From TMED14 sp002378565 (lineage in GTDB: Bacteria; Bacteroidota; Bacteroidia; Flavobacteriales; Schleiferiaceae): a stretch of DNA of 64,000 bases. Under the pieces are notes generated by a model that searched no databases, was not told the DNA's origin, and saw only the letters and a program-made list of their open reading frames with translations. Numbering within the stretch: the stretch's first letter is position 1; every line of letters begins with the position of its first letter. Made by a program: the position numbers and the translations under genes. Positions 7,735 to 17,150 of this stretch are shown here, piece after piece. The DNA lies in the NCBI GenBank assembly GCA_943846715.1, contig OX044356.1:682001-746000 (forward strand). The letters run 5' to 3'.

Positions 7735-9401
7735 AGCCGGTAGACTTGATCATTGGCGTGCAGACTCAGCCATTGACCCGTTGGTAAAGTGATGCGATGG
7801 GGCAGGTGCTGCCAGAGCTGCAAGCATTGTCCTTTGCTGTCATACAAGCTGCCTTGCTTGCCGTACAATGCTTCAGGTACAGCAAAGTCTTGTCCTTTGA
7901 TCAAGAAGGCCCTGATGGGATTCGATGGGTTTGCCTCAGCTTCTTGCCCAGCCTGCGGCGACAGAATTAACCATTTGGCAAAGTGAAGATGCAAAGTCGT
8001 TGCATGTTGACCATTGTAGAGGGCTGAGTCGGCTGCTAAAATCAGATTGGCAGCCTGGGGCATGCTCATGTTATTGACGTAGCCATAGAGGGACTGTATT
8101 ACCAGCCGGTCCATTTGAACAAAACCGATGTCAGCCCATCCTCGCATCAAGGGATCCACAAAGAGATCGGTGTGACTGTATAAATTGCTGAACGATTGAC
8201 TGGGGTACATTTTCCCGCTGTTGTTGACGGCCATGCGTCCAGGCCAGAAAGGGTTATGTCCATCCCAACTGTAGACACGTTCCCAGCCAAATGGGTGAAT
8301 GCGGCGCGAATTACTTGCTGCAAAGTAATCACCAATGGCCTCTTCGATGCACTCCCTTTCTATGCCAAATGAGGTCCATGGTGCCGCGCTGAAAACCATG
8401 GCATGAGCGTATTCATGGTAAATGACATCAGCATCCTCTGCGTCGTCCACGCCACCTTCGCCAAACAAAAGGTTGGGAGGGTTTCCGTTGGGGTCAAAGG
8501 CTGAATTGTCACTGCCACCAAGGGCGTTAACATCTACAGGGATGCTGTAGTTGACCATGTTTGTGAAGCCTAAGCTGTCCAGGTGTCTTCGTTGTGTCTG
8601 AATGTGAGCTAAAGCATTGACCATTTCAAATAGGCTATCAGAACGGCTGGCAAAAAAGTCCCCATTGTTGCTGGTTGGCACGGCGACTACAGGGCTGTCA
8701 AATTCTGCAATATGTGCAGCACTGGAAGCTAAGGTAAACTGCCCGCCGATGAAGGTGAGTTCTAATTCGACACTGTCTCTGTAGCTATCAAGAAGGCTTT
8801 GATTCAAATCTTGAGCATCCACAAAGGAGCCACCGTAGACCGTGTTTGCTGTTGTCAGGGGGTCTGGGTTGAAACGGAAGCCACGGCCGACCGTGTCAGT
8901 CATGTGTCTAAGCATGTTTTGTGTCCACAAGGTGTTGCCTTGCGCGTCGATCCACAGACGTTGGTGCTGCAGCCCATTCGATTGACTTCTGTGGTCTTCT
9001 GTCTTGCAAGCTATCAGACCCTGTTCGCTGGGGAAAAAATGGGTAAGCTCCCGACCGACGACTGCGGGAGTGGCAAGCCAATGGTTAGGAATAGATGCGC
9101 GCAAGCTGATCAAGGCTTTGCCATCTGGCTTTAGCCACAGCAAGGCAGTTGCCCCTTTGACTGGCAAGTCATGAATGGTAAGTTGATGCCTGATGTGAAT
9201 GCCTCCGGGGCTTTGCTGGCTATCTGTCCACTGCCAATGCCAACCTTGGGGTAAGTCACTGTTGAGTTGAGATGTCCATTGAGCAATACTTATTGTTCCC
9301 TGAGAGCCTTCCCATTGCTGGGTCATGGACAGCAAGGGTTGACTGAGAATTTGTGGACTCAGGCACAGCAATGTGCAGGCAATCACTAGGGTTTTCATCA
9401 T
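7713..9401 (-). CDS. Secreted zinc metallopeptidase (HExxH...E, gluzincin type)
   Basis: 562 residues from the ATG that overlaps the ribD stop; the frame extends further upstream, but only this start gives a signal peptide (MKTLVIACTLLCLSPQILSQ). HEYAH at about 329-333 and EEAIGDYF about 20 residues later give the two zinc His and the third Glu ligand of thermolysin/fungalysin-like peptidases. The first 200 residues resemble a propeptide. The last 45 residues (LYDSKGQCLQLW, LPTGQWLSL, QVYRLQAL) look like a degenerate T9SS sorting domain, which is an inference. Its position after ribD appears to be a physical overlap, not a pathway link. Confidence 0.75.
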   Translation of the reverse strand: MMKTLVIACTLLCLSPQILSQPLLSMTQQWEGSQGTISIAQWTSQLNSDLPQGWHWQWTDSQQSPGGIHIRHQLTIHDLPVKGATALLWLKPDGKALISLRASIPNHWLATPAVVGRELTHFFPSEQGLIACKTEDHRSQSNGLQHQRLWIDAQGNTLWTQNMLRHMTDTVGRGFRFNPDPLTTANTVYGGSFVDAQDLNQSLLDSYRDSVELELTFIGGQFTLASSAAHIAEFDSPVVAVPTSNNGDFFASRSDSLFEMVNALAHIQTQRRHLDSLGFTNMVNYSIPVDVNALGGSDNSAFDPNGNPPNLLFGEGGVDDAEDADVIYHEYAHAMVFSAAPWTSFGIERECIEEAIGDYFAASNSRRIHPFGWERVYSWDGHNPFWPGRMAVNNSGKMYPSQSFSNLYSHTDLFVDPLMRGWADIGFVQMDRLVIQSLYGYVNNMSMPQAANLILAADSALYNGQHATTLHLHFAKWLILSPQAGQEAEANPSNPIRAFLIKGQDFAVPEALYGKQGSLYDSKGQCLQLWQHLPHRITLPTGQWLSLHANDQVYRLQALSEK

Positions 9402-10381
9402 GGGCGGTATAAGTGGCACAGGTCTGTGCCTATGGATAAGGTCTCGTGCAATGTTGCGTTGGGTGGCAGCACGGGGGCAGGGACGCCTGCATGCAAAAGC
9501 TTGGGGCCAATGCACTGCCTGATTTCATCCCAGAGTCCGTGGTCTAAAAAGGTTTGCAAGGTCTGACGCCCACCTTCAACCAAAATGCTTCGAAGGTTGC
9601 TTTGTTTCAAATGCTCCTTGAGAGCCTCTAGGTCGTTGGTTATTTCGTTGGTGGTCCAATGCATCCATCCAGCAGGCACCTTGATCTCACCGGGACGATT
9701 TGACCAAACGATAACCTGTGGTTGCCGGCCTTCAACGGCCCGAACAGTCAATTGTGGCCTGTCGCTCAACAAGGTGTTGGCGCCAATCAAAAGACCTGCC
9801 TCCTGACTTCGCCAATGGTGGACCAAGCTTTGGGTCCATGCATCTGTGATTCGCTCTGCTGACTCATTTGGTGATCGATTGCGATCAATGAAGCCATCCT
9901 GGCTTTCAGCCCATTTGAGAACGATGTAGGGTCGTTCTTTGGTAATGCTGGTGATGAATCGTCGATGAGCCTGCTGACAGGCATCCTCCAGGAGGCCGAC
10001 ATCAGTAGCAATGCCTGCGTTTTTTAAGCGTTGGATACCTTGACCTGCAACCAAGGGATTGGGGTCCGTCATCCCGACAAAGACCTTTGAAATACCAGAT
10101 TCAATCAACGCATCCGCACAGGGTGGGGTTTTGCCATGATGACTGCAAGGTTCGAGTGTCACCGCGATGTGGCTTGAAGAAATCAAGTGTTGATCTTCAG
10201 CTTTGACAGATTGCAATGCCATGATTTCTGCATGCGCATGACCTGGTGACTGTGTCCATCCTTCGCCGATGATTCGGTCTTGGTGCCAAATAACGGCACC
10301 CACACCTGGGTTAGGATGACAATGAGGCCAAGCCTTTGCACCAATGGATAAAGCACGCCGCATGGCATCGGGGGGATTCAT
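9398..10381 (-). CDS. ribD: Riboflavin biosynthesis deaminase/reductase RibD
   Basis: 327 residues. The N-terminal cytidine-deaminase-like domain has HAE (50-52) and the PCSHHGKTPPC zinc Cys pair (79-88), converting diaminohydroxyphosphoribosylaminopyrimidine. The C-terminal reductase domain (about 150-327) has the Rossmann-like IVWSNRPG region and LVEGGRQTLQTFL. Both riboflavin steps are therefore present in one protein. It starts head to head with prmC, only a few bases apart, so the two share a very compact divergent promoter region. Confidence 0.95.
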   Translation of the reverse strand: MNPPDAMRRALSIGAKAWPHCHPNPGVGAVIWHQDRIIGEGWTQSPGHAHAEIMALQSVKAEDQHLISSSHIAVTLEPCSHHGKTPPCADALIESGISKVFVGMTDPNPLVAGQGIQRLKNAGIATDVGLLEDACQQAHRRFITSITKERPYIVLKWAESQDGFIDRNRSPNESAERITDAWTQSLVHHWRSQEAGLLIGANTLLSDRPQLTVRAVEGRQPQVIVWSNRPGEIKVPAGWMHWTTNEITNDLEALKEHLKQSNLRSILVEGGRQTLQTFLDHGLWDEIRQCIGPKLLHAGVPAPVLPPNATLHETLSIGTDLCHLYRP

Positions 10382-10388
10382 GGGAGCA

Positions 10389-11246
10389 ATGTACGGCTAC
10401 CTTTGCAGCATGCATCCATCCATTTTTCGACGGCAATGTCGACAAGCCATGCTAGATGCTGGTATTGCGGCCACTGAAGCTGATGCTTTGTGGGCCTGGC
10501 TGGTTGCTGAACGTTTGGGGATGAGCAGAATCCAATGGGAGTTGTTGGATGATCTATCGGCTGATGCCATGAGTGGCCTGCAAAAGGATGTGGACCGCTT
10601 GGTCAATCACGAGCCATTGGCCCATATCTTGGGTTATGTTGACTTTGATGGCCTGCAATTGCATGTGGGCCCTGAGGCATTGATTCCACGCCCAGAAACT
10701 GTTTTTTTGGTTGATCAAGTCGTTGACAAGCTGCCTCAAGGGGGGCGTGTGTTAGATGTTGGCACGGGCACTGGCTGCATTGCCTTGGCAGTGAAGTCCC
10801 GACGCTCTGACGCACAGGTGACAGGTTTGGATCTGTCTCCCGATGCTTTGCAATGGGCTGAGCGCAATGGGTCATCGTTGTCATTGGATGTTCAATGGGT
10901 TCTGGGGGACCTCTCTGAAGCCCCGCCAAAGGGTCAGTGGGACATGATTGTTAGCAACCCGCCATATATACCCATGCAGGAACGTGACAATTTGGACGCA
11001 TCTGTTCGGGAATTTGAACCGGCCATGGCATTGCATTCACCGGCATCAGATGACATCTATTTTTTTCGACGATTGATTCAATGGGCAGAGACTTTGCTGA
11101 GTTCAGGTTCTTGGCTGTTGATGGAGGGGCACCATGCCCTTGCAGCAACGGTGGTAAATTTACTTATTGAACAAGGTTGGTCTGAGGTGCAGTTGTGCAA
11201 GGATGATTGTGGAAAACCTCGGATGATCCTAGCAAAACGTCCCTGA
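10389..11246 (+). CDS. prmC: Peptide chain release factor glutamine methyltransferase PrmC
   Basis: 285 residues from the ATG at 10389; an ATG at 10410 (278 residues) is equally possible, and an upstream in-frame ATG would run into ribD. An N-terminal helical domain is followed by the SAM-binding Rossmann fold (LDVGTGTGCIALA) and the NPPY motif (SNPPYIP) that contacts the substrate Gln. It methylates the GGQ Gln of release factors 1 and 2. It is transcribed divergently from ribD and is followed by ligA after 16 bases. Confidence 0.94.
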   Translation: MYGYLCSMHPSIFRRQCRQAMLDAGIAATEADALWAWLVAERLGMSRIQWELLDDLSADAMSGLQKDVDRLVNHEPLAHILGYVDFDGLQLHVGPEALIPRPETVFLVDQVVDKLPQGGRVLDVGTGTGCIALAVKSRRSDAQVTGLDLSPDALQWAERNGSSLSLDVQWVLGDLSEAPPKGQWDMIVSNPPYIPMQERDNLDASVREFEPAMALHSPASDDIYFFRRLIQWAETLLSSGSWLLMEGHHALAATVVNLLIEQGWSEVQLCKDDCGKPRMILAKRP

Positions 11247-11262
11247 AGAGAGCTTATTTTTG

Positions 11263-13272
11263 ATGGAAATGTCCATCGAACGAATCCATCAGCTACGCAA
11301 GGCATTGCATGCGCACAATCGCCACTATTATGTGGACGATAAGCCGACAATCAGTGATGCGGCATTTGACCGATTGCTAGATGAATTGATTGCCCTGGAA
11401 GCTGAATTCCCGGATTTGTTTGACCCCAACAGTCCCACCCAACGCATTGGGGGAGGGCTGATTGATCAGTTTGAAACTGTGAGTCATCGCCGCCGCATGC
11501 TCTCTCTGAGTAACACCTACAACAAGGACGAGTTGGATGCCTTCATGGACCGGGCAGAGCAGGGCGACAACCTGTTGTGGGATTGTGAATTGAAATACGA
11601 TGGCGTTGCCATTGCCCTGTGGTATGAAAACCGCGTGCTAACCCGTGCATTGACGCGGGGCGATGGACAGCAAGGCGATGATGTCATTGCCAATGTGCGA
11701 ACCATCCGTTCGCTGCCATTGAAATTGCCCGATGATGCGCCTGATGATTTGGAGGTTCGGGGCGAAATATTTTTCACCAATGACAACTTTTCTGCCCTGA
11801 ATGATCGGCGAGAATCCCTTGACATGCCAACATTCGCTAACCCAAGGAATGCCGCTTCAGGCAGCTTGAAGACCAAAGATGCAACGGAGGTGTCCAAGCG
11901 CAAATTGTCTGCATTGATGTACCATGCCATCACCTCTGATCAGCCATTCGCGAGCCATGCAACAGCTATGGATCAACTTCGTTTATGGGGATTCCCTGTC
12001 CCGTCATTGGACAAGCGATGGTCAGAGGTTCGCGTGGGAAGATCAGATGTGCATGCCTTCTTGTCAAATTGGGATGAAGCCAGACATCAACTGCCGTTTG
12101 CCATTGATGGGGCCGTGATCAAGGTTGACTCGATGGCTGAGCAGGAAGCCTTGGGTTTCACTGCGAAATCTCCTCGATGGGCCATTGCCTACAAATTTAA
12201 CAGCGAAGCTGCCTTGACGGTCCTCAATGGGGTGTCTTTTCAGGTTGGACGAACCGGGGCCATAACCCCCGTTGCACACCTTGAGCCCATATGGCTTTCA
12301 GGCACGGTGGTTCAGCGTGCGTCTTTGCACAATGCAGACCAAATTGCCAAACTGGACTTGCATGTCGGTGATCATGTATGGGTTGAGAAAGGCGGCGAAA
12401 TCATTCCTAAAATCACCAAAGTTGCTGCAGACAAACGGCCAGTGACAGCTGAGAAAGTGCATTTCATTGACTTCTGTCCGGATTGTGGCTCCAGGCTGAT
12501 TAAAAATGCCAATGAGGTGCAGCATTACTGCGACAATGACCTCAATTGTTCCACCCAAGTCAAAAGTCGATTGGCACATTTTGTCAGTAGAAAAGCCATG
12601 GATATTGATGGCCTAGGCTCTGAGACCATTGACCAATTGGTAAGCAAGGGCCTTGCTAGAAGACCTTCTGACTTGTACAATTTGACGGATCTACAATGGC
12701 GACAATTAGGCCAGTTCAAAGAAAAAAGCATTGAGAACGTAACGAAAGGGCTTGCTTCGTCTTTGAAAATTCCTTTTGAGCGGGTTCTGTTCTCTTTGGG
12801 TATCAGGCATGTTGGAGGAACCGTTGCCGGCATGCTAGTGGAAGCCCTTGAGGACATGGATACCTTGCTTGCTGCAGATGAGACTACTCTGACGGCCATT
12901 GATGGCGTAGGGCCAATGATTGCAACCTCCTTGGCCGCATGGCTTCAGGTTGATTCCAATGTGAATGAGGTTCGGAGATTGAGCGAGGCTGGTCTGTTGA
13001 TGCATGGCGAGAAAAAATTGCAACCGACATCCTTGGTCTTGGCAGGTAAGGCCTTTGTTGTGTCAGGTGTTTTTACAGATTTCACACGCGACGAACTCAA
13101 GGCCAGCATTGTCGCTCATGGTGGCCGAGTAGTAGGTTCTATATCTGGCAAGACAGATGTACTTTTGGCTGGCAAGGGCATGGGGCCAAGTAAGTTGGCA
13201 AAAGCCACCCAATTGCAAATCACCATCATCAATGAAGCAACCTACCAGACATGGATTGGCTCTACGGATTAA
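11263..13272 (+). CDS. ligA: NAD-dependent DNA ligase LigA
   Basis: 669 residues from ATG 11263, standard length. Domain order: Ia (HYYVDD), adenylation domain with the lysine motif ELKYDGVA (Lys at about 111), OB fold, a four-Cys zinc finger (CPDCGSRL ... HYCDNDLNC), helix-hairpin-helix repeats (SLGIRHVGGTVA, IDGVGPMIA), and a C-terminal BRCT domain (GKAFVVSGVF ... LLAGKGMGPSKLAKA). It seals nicks during replication and repair. It starts the run ligA / 183-aa protein / dapA, whose genes overlap each other. Confidence 0.97.
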   Translation: MEMSIERIHQLRKALHAHNRHYYVDDKPTISDAAFDRLLDELIALEAEFPDLFDPNSPTQRIGGGLIDQFETVSHRRRMLSLSNTYNKDELDAFMDRAEQGDNLLWDCELKYDGVAIALWYENRVLTRALTRGDGQQGDDVIANVRTIRSLPLKLPDDAPDDLEVRGEIFFTNDNFSALNDRRESLDMPTFANPRNAASGSLKTKDATEVSKRKLSALMYHAITSDQPFASHATAMDQLRLWGFPVPSLDKRWSEVRVGRSDVHAFLSNWDEARHQLPFAIDGAVIKVDSMAEQEALGFTAKSPRWAIAYKFNSEAALTVLNGVSFQVGRTGAITPVAHLEPIWLSGTVVQRASLHNADQIAKLDLHVGDHVWVEKGGEIIPKITKVAADKRPVTAEKVHFIDFCPDCGSRLIKNANEVQHYCDNDLNCSTQVKSRLAHFVSRKAMDIDGLGSETIDQLVSKGLARRPSDLYNLTDLQWRQLGQFKEKSIENVTKGLASSLKIPFERVLFSLGIRHVGGTVAGMLVEALEDMDTLLAADETTLTAIDGVGPMIATSLAAWLQVDSNVNEVRRLSEAGLLMHGEKKLQPTSLVLAGKAFVVSGVFTDFTRDELKASIVAHGGRVVGSISGKTDVLLAGKGMGPSKLAKATQLQITIINEATYQTWIGSTD

Positions 13273-13802
13273 CTGAAGGCTACCGCAAGCGACAATGGGC
13301 TAAGGCTAAACGTCAGCCTGTGATCAGGACCCCTTGGAAGGGCTGGTCAGAATGCCACCGCATCGGCATTTTATTCGATGCCAGTGAGGACAGACTAGCC
13401 TTGGATGCCATGCGCGAGGTGGTAGACTATTTCAAGGCAAGACAGCGCCATGTCTTACTCTGTGGTTGGACTGGCGGCCTGAGGCCTAAACATGCTCTGT
13501 ATGCAGGGAGGCAGCTTATTTTTATTGATGATTTCACCCCGTTGGGCAAGGTCAAGAGTGGTAACGCTTTGGAATTCATACAAAGCGAGTTCGATGTCAT
13601 CATCTCCCTGCAGCGCAACGACAAGCTTCCCCTGGATGATTTGGCACGCAGAGCAAGTACTGGATTGCGTGTGACCATTGGCGGCAAAGAAGATTTTTAT
13701 GACCTCATCATGGCTGAGCCTAAGAATTTATTGGCTGAGCTCATCCCGCTTTTTGAAGAAACATCCACATGGCTTCACAGAATTCAACCCCACCAATCAT
13801 GA
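13251..13802 (+). CDS. Conserved Bacteroidota protein between ligA and dapA
   Basis: 183 residues, cytosolic, overlapping the ligA end by 22 bases and the dapA start by 4. The start is basic (YRKRQWAKAKRQ), followed by alternating strands and helices (HRIGILFDAS, RHVLLCGWTGG, FDVIISLQRND, GLRVTIGGKEDFYDLIM). I recognise it as the small conserved protein commonly found at this place in Flavobacteriia, possibly the DUF6913 family; the family number is from memory. No catalytic motif is evident. The tight overlaps argue that it is a real, co-translated gene. Confidence 0.8.
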   Translation: MDWLYGLTEGYRKRQWAKAKRQPVIRTPWKGWSECHRIGILFDASEDRLALDAMREVVDYFKARQRHVLLCGWTGGLRPKHALYAGRQLIFIDDFTPLGKVKSGNALEFIQSEFDVIISLQRNDKLPLDDLARRASTGLRVTIGGKEDFYDLIMAEPKNLLAELIPLFEETSTWLHRIQPHQS

Positions 13803-14677
13803 CTTCACCCACAGGAACAGGCGTAGCCCTGGTTACACCATTCAACGCTAAAGGGCAACTTGATCTTGACGGATTGACGGCACTGGTTCACCATTGCATT
13901 GCTGGTGGGGTGGATTTTTTGGTAGCCATGGGCACCACGGCAGAATCAGCAACCCTATCTAAAGAAGAGAAACATGATGCCATTCAGTGCATTTTGTCAG
14001 CCAATCAAGGCCAATTGCCGGTGGTTCTTGGTGTTGGCGGTAACAACACAGCGGCAGTTGTTGAAGACTTTGCTTCGATCCCTGACGGAATTGATGCCAT
14101 TCTCAGCGTGAGCCCATTTTACAACAAACCTACCCAAGAGGGCATTTACCAGCACTTTCTAACCATTGCTGCTGCCACGGACCTTCCTGTGATTCTGTAC
14201 AATGTGCCCGGTCGCACGGCATGCAATGTGACAGCTGAAACCACCTTGAGGCTAGCTCACGATGTGGAAAACATCGTGGCTGTCAAAGAAGCAAGTGGTG
14301 ACATGGGGCAGGTGATGGCCATCATCAAGGATGCGCCAGAAGACTTTGCAGTCTTGTCAGGAGACGACAACCTCACCTTAGCCATGTTGTCCATGGGAGG
14401 GCATGGGGTCATTTCAGTCAGTGGTCAGGGATTCCCTAAACCCTTCTCAAACATGGTGTCACTAGCGCTTGATGGGCATGTGGTTCAAGCAAGATCACCC
14501 CATTATGCCTTGTTGGATATCACCAACATGCTATTTGAAGAGGGCAATCCTGCTGGCATAAAAATGGTGCTGCAAGAGCTTGGCGTCTGTGAATCTTATG
14601 TTCGTCAACCGTTGTGGGCCATTTCTGAGGATTTAACGTCCCGCATTTGCGCTGCCACCAAGGCCTTGATGGATTGA
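13799..14677 (+). CDS. dapA: 4-hydroxy-tetrahydrodipicolinate synthase DapA
   Basis: 292 residues from the ATG at 13799, which overlaps the upstream stop (ATGA); another ATG 30 bases upstream exists, but the family N-terminus (GTGVALVTPFN) fits the later one. It is a TIM barrel with GTTAES, the catalytic Tyr in LYNVPGRTACN, and the Schiff-base Lys in IVAVKEASGD. It condenses pyruvate with aspartate semialdehyde in lysine and meso-diaminopimelate synthesis. It is the last gene of the ligA run. Confidence 0.95.
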   Translation: MTSPTGTGVALVTPFNAKGQLDLDGLTALVHHCIAGGVDFLVAMGTTAESATLSKEEKHDAIQCILSANQGQLPVVLGVGGNNTAAVVEDFASIPDGIDAILSVSPFYNKPTQEGIYQHFLTIAAATDLPVILYNVPGRTACNVTAETTLRLAHDVENIVAVKEASGDMGQVMAIIKDAPEDFAVLSGDDNLTLAMLSMGGHGVISVSGQGFPKPFSNMVSLALDGHVVQARSPHYALLDITNMLFEEGNPAGIKMVLQELGVCESYVRQPLWAISEDLTSRICAATKALMD

Positions 14678-14750
14678 ATGATACTTTTTCTTGAAAGAAA
14701 GCTGGCTTTGGCATGCTTTCTGAACCGATGAATCCATAATTTCGCGCCCT

Positions 14751-15554
14751 ATGCGTCCAACCATCTCTTCTTTCTTTTCCCTGCTCATTGTTGCCATGAC
14801 CCTGTCGTCATGTGGCGAATTCCAGGACATCCTTAAAAGCACGGATACCGAGCTGAAATTCACCAAGGCAAAAGCTTACTACGAGGCTGAGGAGTACAAC
14901 AAGGCCTATGAGCTGTTTGACGACTTGATGACTGCCTTTCGCGGCACAGCAAAAGCTCAAGAGGTTTACGCTTACTACGCGAAAACGCTTTATGAGCAAA
15001 AGGACTACATCCTTGCGGGCTACCATTTCAAGCGTTTCTCTCAAACATTTCCGAGCCATGACTTTGCAGAGGAAGCTGCCTACATGGCTGCCTATTGCTA
15101 CTACTTGGAGGCACCGTCAAGCAGCTTGGACCCGGCCTACATCTACAAGGCCATGGATGAATTGCAGCTTTTCATCAACACACACCCAGGGTCTACCCAC
15201 TTGACGTCCAGCAATGAGCTGATGGATGAATTGCGTTTACGTTTGGAGGAAAAGGCCTACAATATTGCTTACGGCTACTACCACCGAAGCCAGTTTTCAA
15301 GTGCTGTAACTTCATTCAATGCCATGTTGACTGATTTCCCGGACAGCAAACACCGTGAAAATGCCATGCGCGTAAAAGCTATGGCAGCCTTTGAATTAGC
15401 CAAGAAAAGCATTGAATCAAAACAAGCACAGCGCTACAAAGAAGCTGAAACAGCCATCCTTGAATTCATGGATGCCTACACTGAATCAAGTGAAATTCAG
15501 GCGATGAAGCTTTTAAATGAAGAAGTAGGGGCTTATTTGGAAAAATCGGCTTAA
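14751..15554 (+). CDS. bamD: Outer membrane assembly lipoprotein BamD
   Basis: 267 residues with a lipoprotein signal peptide ending in the lipobox LSSCG (Cys at about 22). The remainder is TPR helices (AKAYYEAEEYNKAYELFDDL, YAKTLYEQKDYILAGYHF, AAYCYY, YHRSQFSSAVTSFNAML) as in BamD/YfiO. It is a peripheral periplasmic part of the BAM complex that inserts outer-membrane barrels. It is followed by rpoZ, coaBC, a DUF4835 gene and recN, the usual Bacteroidota order. Confidence 0.93.
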   Translation: MRPTISSFFSLLIVAMTLSSCGEFQDILKSTDTELKFTKAKAYYEAEEYNKAYELFDDLMTAFRGTAKAQEVYAYYAKTLYEQKDYILAGYHFKRFSQTFPSHDFAEEAAYMAAYCYYLEAPSSSLDPAYIYKAMDELQLFINTHPGSTHLTSSNELMDELRLRLEEKAYNIAYGYYHRSQFSSAVTSFNAMLTDFPDSKHRENAMRVKAMAAFELAKKSIESKQAQRYKEAETAILEFMDAYTESSEIQAMKLLNEEVGAYLEKSA

Positions 15555-15577
15555 ATTTGCAGCCCAATAATCTGACT

Positions 15578-15919
15578 ATGGACAAGGAACTTTTGAACGC
15601 TGCGAAGACAACCCAAACATTGGATTTCAATGAATTGGACAATACCACAGAGAATATCTATGAGTCTTTGGTCATGATTTCTCGCCGAGCTGAGCAAATC
15701 AATGAAACGATTCGTGCTGAGATCAAGCATAAAATGGAAGAATTCGAAGACACCACAGAGTCTCTTGAAGAGGTCTTTGAGAACCGCGAGCAGATTGAGA
15801 TGTCTAAGCGTTTTGAATCCATGCCTAAGCCTGGTGCCATGGCTACCAAGGAATGGTTGGAGGGCAAGGTCTACTACCGCTACCCTGAGGTTGATGATGT
15901 CGATTCCCAAAATGCATGA
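15578..15919 (+). CDS. rpoZ: RNA polymerase omega subunit
   Basis: 113 residues from the ATG at 15578 (a TTG 21 bases earlier is unlikely). It has the Bacteroidota omega form: NIYESLVMISRRAEQIN and IRAEIKHKMEEFE form the Rpb6-like core that clamps the beta-prime subunit, followed by an acidic helix and a C-terminal W-L-E-G-K-V-Y-Y-R segment. The stop overlaps the start of coaBC (ATGA). Confidence 0.88.
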   Translation: MDKELLNAAKTTQTLDFNELDNTTENIYESLVMISRRAEQINETIRAEIKHKMEEFEDTTESLEEVFENREQIEMSKRFESMPKPGAMATKEWLEGKVYYRYPEVDDVDSQNA

Positions 15920-17130
15920 GTACCCTCAAGGGTAAGCAAATCCTGGTAGGTATTTCCGGAGGGATTGCCGCATACAAAATACCATCATTTATTCGAGAGC
16001 TTCGACGTGAAGGGGCAGAGGTCCGCTGTGTCTTAACCCATGCTGCGAAGACGTTTGTGTCCCCATTAACATTGGCGACTTTGTCAGGTCAGCCTGCTCA
16101 GATGGATTTCGTGAATGAAGCTGTTGGTTCCATTGAGTGGAACAACCATGTGGCCCATGCAGAATGGGCTGATGCCATTGTGGTGGCTCCGGCAACCAGC
16201 AATAGCATTGCAAAAATATGCCACGGCCTCTGTGACAACCTATTAACTGCTGTTTTGCTTTCTGCTAAATGCCCCATATTCTGGGCCCCAGCAATGGACT
16301 TAGACATGTTCATCCATCCAGCAAACCAAAAAAACCTATCCATTTTGACTTCTTGGGGGCACCATGTTTGGCCATCGCCATCAGGTGAGTTAGCCTCAGG
16401 CCTGACTGGGCCGGGTCGCATGGCAGAGCCGGTGTGGATGTTACAGGCATTGAAGATGGGTCTAAGCGACAATGCATGGGAAGGCAAGACCCTTTTGATG
16501 ACGTCAGGACCGACGGTTGAGGCTATTGATCCCGTGCGATTCATCAGCAATGGTAGCTCAGGCAGAATGGGCACTGCCATAGCTTTAGCTGCTGCCAATC
16601 GCGGTGCGCGCGTTGAATTGGTATCTGGTCCCGCAGCCGTGATGCCCCCTTTGCACCCTGGTATCCATGTTCATGCTGTTCTCTCAGCAGAAGACATGCT
16701 GGTAAAATGCAATCAATTACAGGCAGGTGCTGATGTGGTGGTATGCGCTGCAGCAGTGAGCGATTACCGACCTGCAAAGCTGGCCAATGAAAAAATGCCA
16801 AAAGGTTCCAGCCTTCGCGTTGACATGCTAGCAAACCCAGACATTCTTCAGCACATGGGAACGGTTCGAAAGGACAAACATCCCCATCAAATAGTGGTTG
16901 GTTTTGCTTTGGAAACCCATGACGCAGAGGCTAAGGCTAAGGCCAAGCGCCTGCGAAAGCAAGCAGATTTGATGGTTTTGAATCATGCAGGCATTTCCGG
17001 TGAAGGCATGCACGCGAAAAGCAACCGCATTACGTTATTGGATGACCATGGCCAGCACCCTAGGCCCCAAGAGTCTAAAGCAGATGCTGCTGAGGCCATT
17101 TTGGATTGGGTAGAAAACCATTGGACTTAA
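15916..17130 (+). CDS. coaBC: Bifunctional phosphopantothenoylcysteine decarboxylase/synthetase CoaBC
   Basis: 404 residues. The N-terminal flavoprotein decarboxylase half opens with KQILVGISGGIAAYK and has the catalytic His in WNNHVAHAEW and APAMD. The C-terminal synthetase half has LLMTSGPTVEAIDPVRFISN and the GSSGRMG nucleotide site. It makes 4'-phosphopantetheine for coenzyme A. The ATG overlaps the rpoZ stop. Confidence 0.96.
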   Translation: MSTLKGKQILVGISGGIAAYKIPSFIRELRREGAEVRCVLTHAAKTFVSPLTLATLSGQPAQMDFVNEAVGSIEWNNHVAHAEWADAIVVAPATSNSIAKICHGLCDNLLTAVLLSAKCPIFWAPAMDLDMFIHPANQKNLSILTSWGHHVWPSPSGELASGLTGPGRMAEPVWMLQALKMGLSDNAWEGKTLLMTSGPTVEAIDPVRFISNGSSGRMGTAIALAAANRGARVELVSGPAAVMPPLHPGIHVHAVLSAEDMLVKCNQLQAGADVVVCAAAVSDYRPAKLANEKMPKGSSLRVDMLANPDILQHMGTVRKDKHPHQIVVGFALETHDAEAKAKAKRLRKQADLMVLNHAGISGEGMHAKSNRITLLDDHGQHPRPQESKADAAEAILDWVENHWT

Positions 17131-17150
17131 AATCCCTATCAACCATTGCA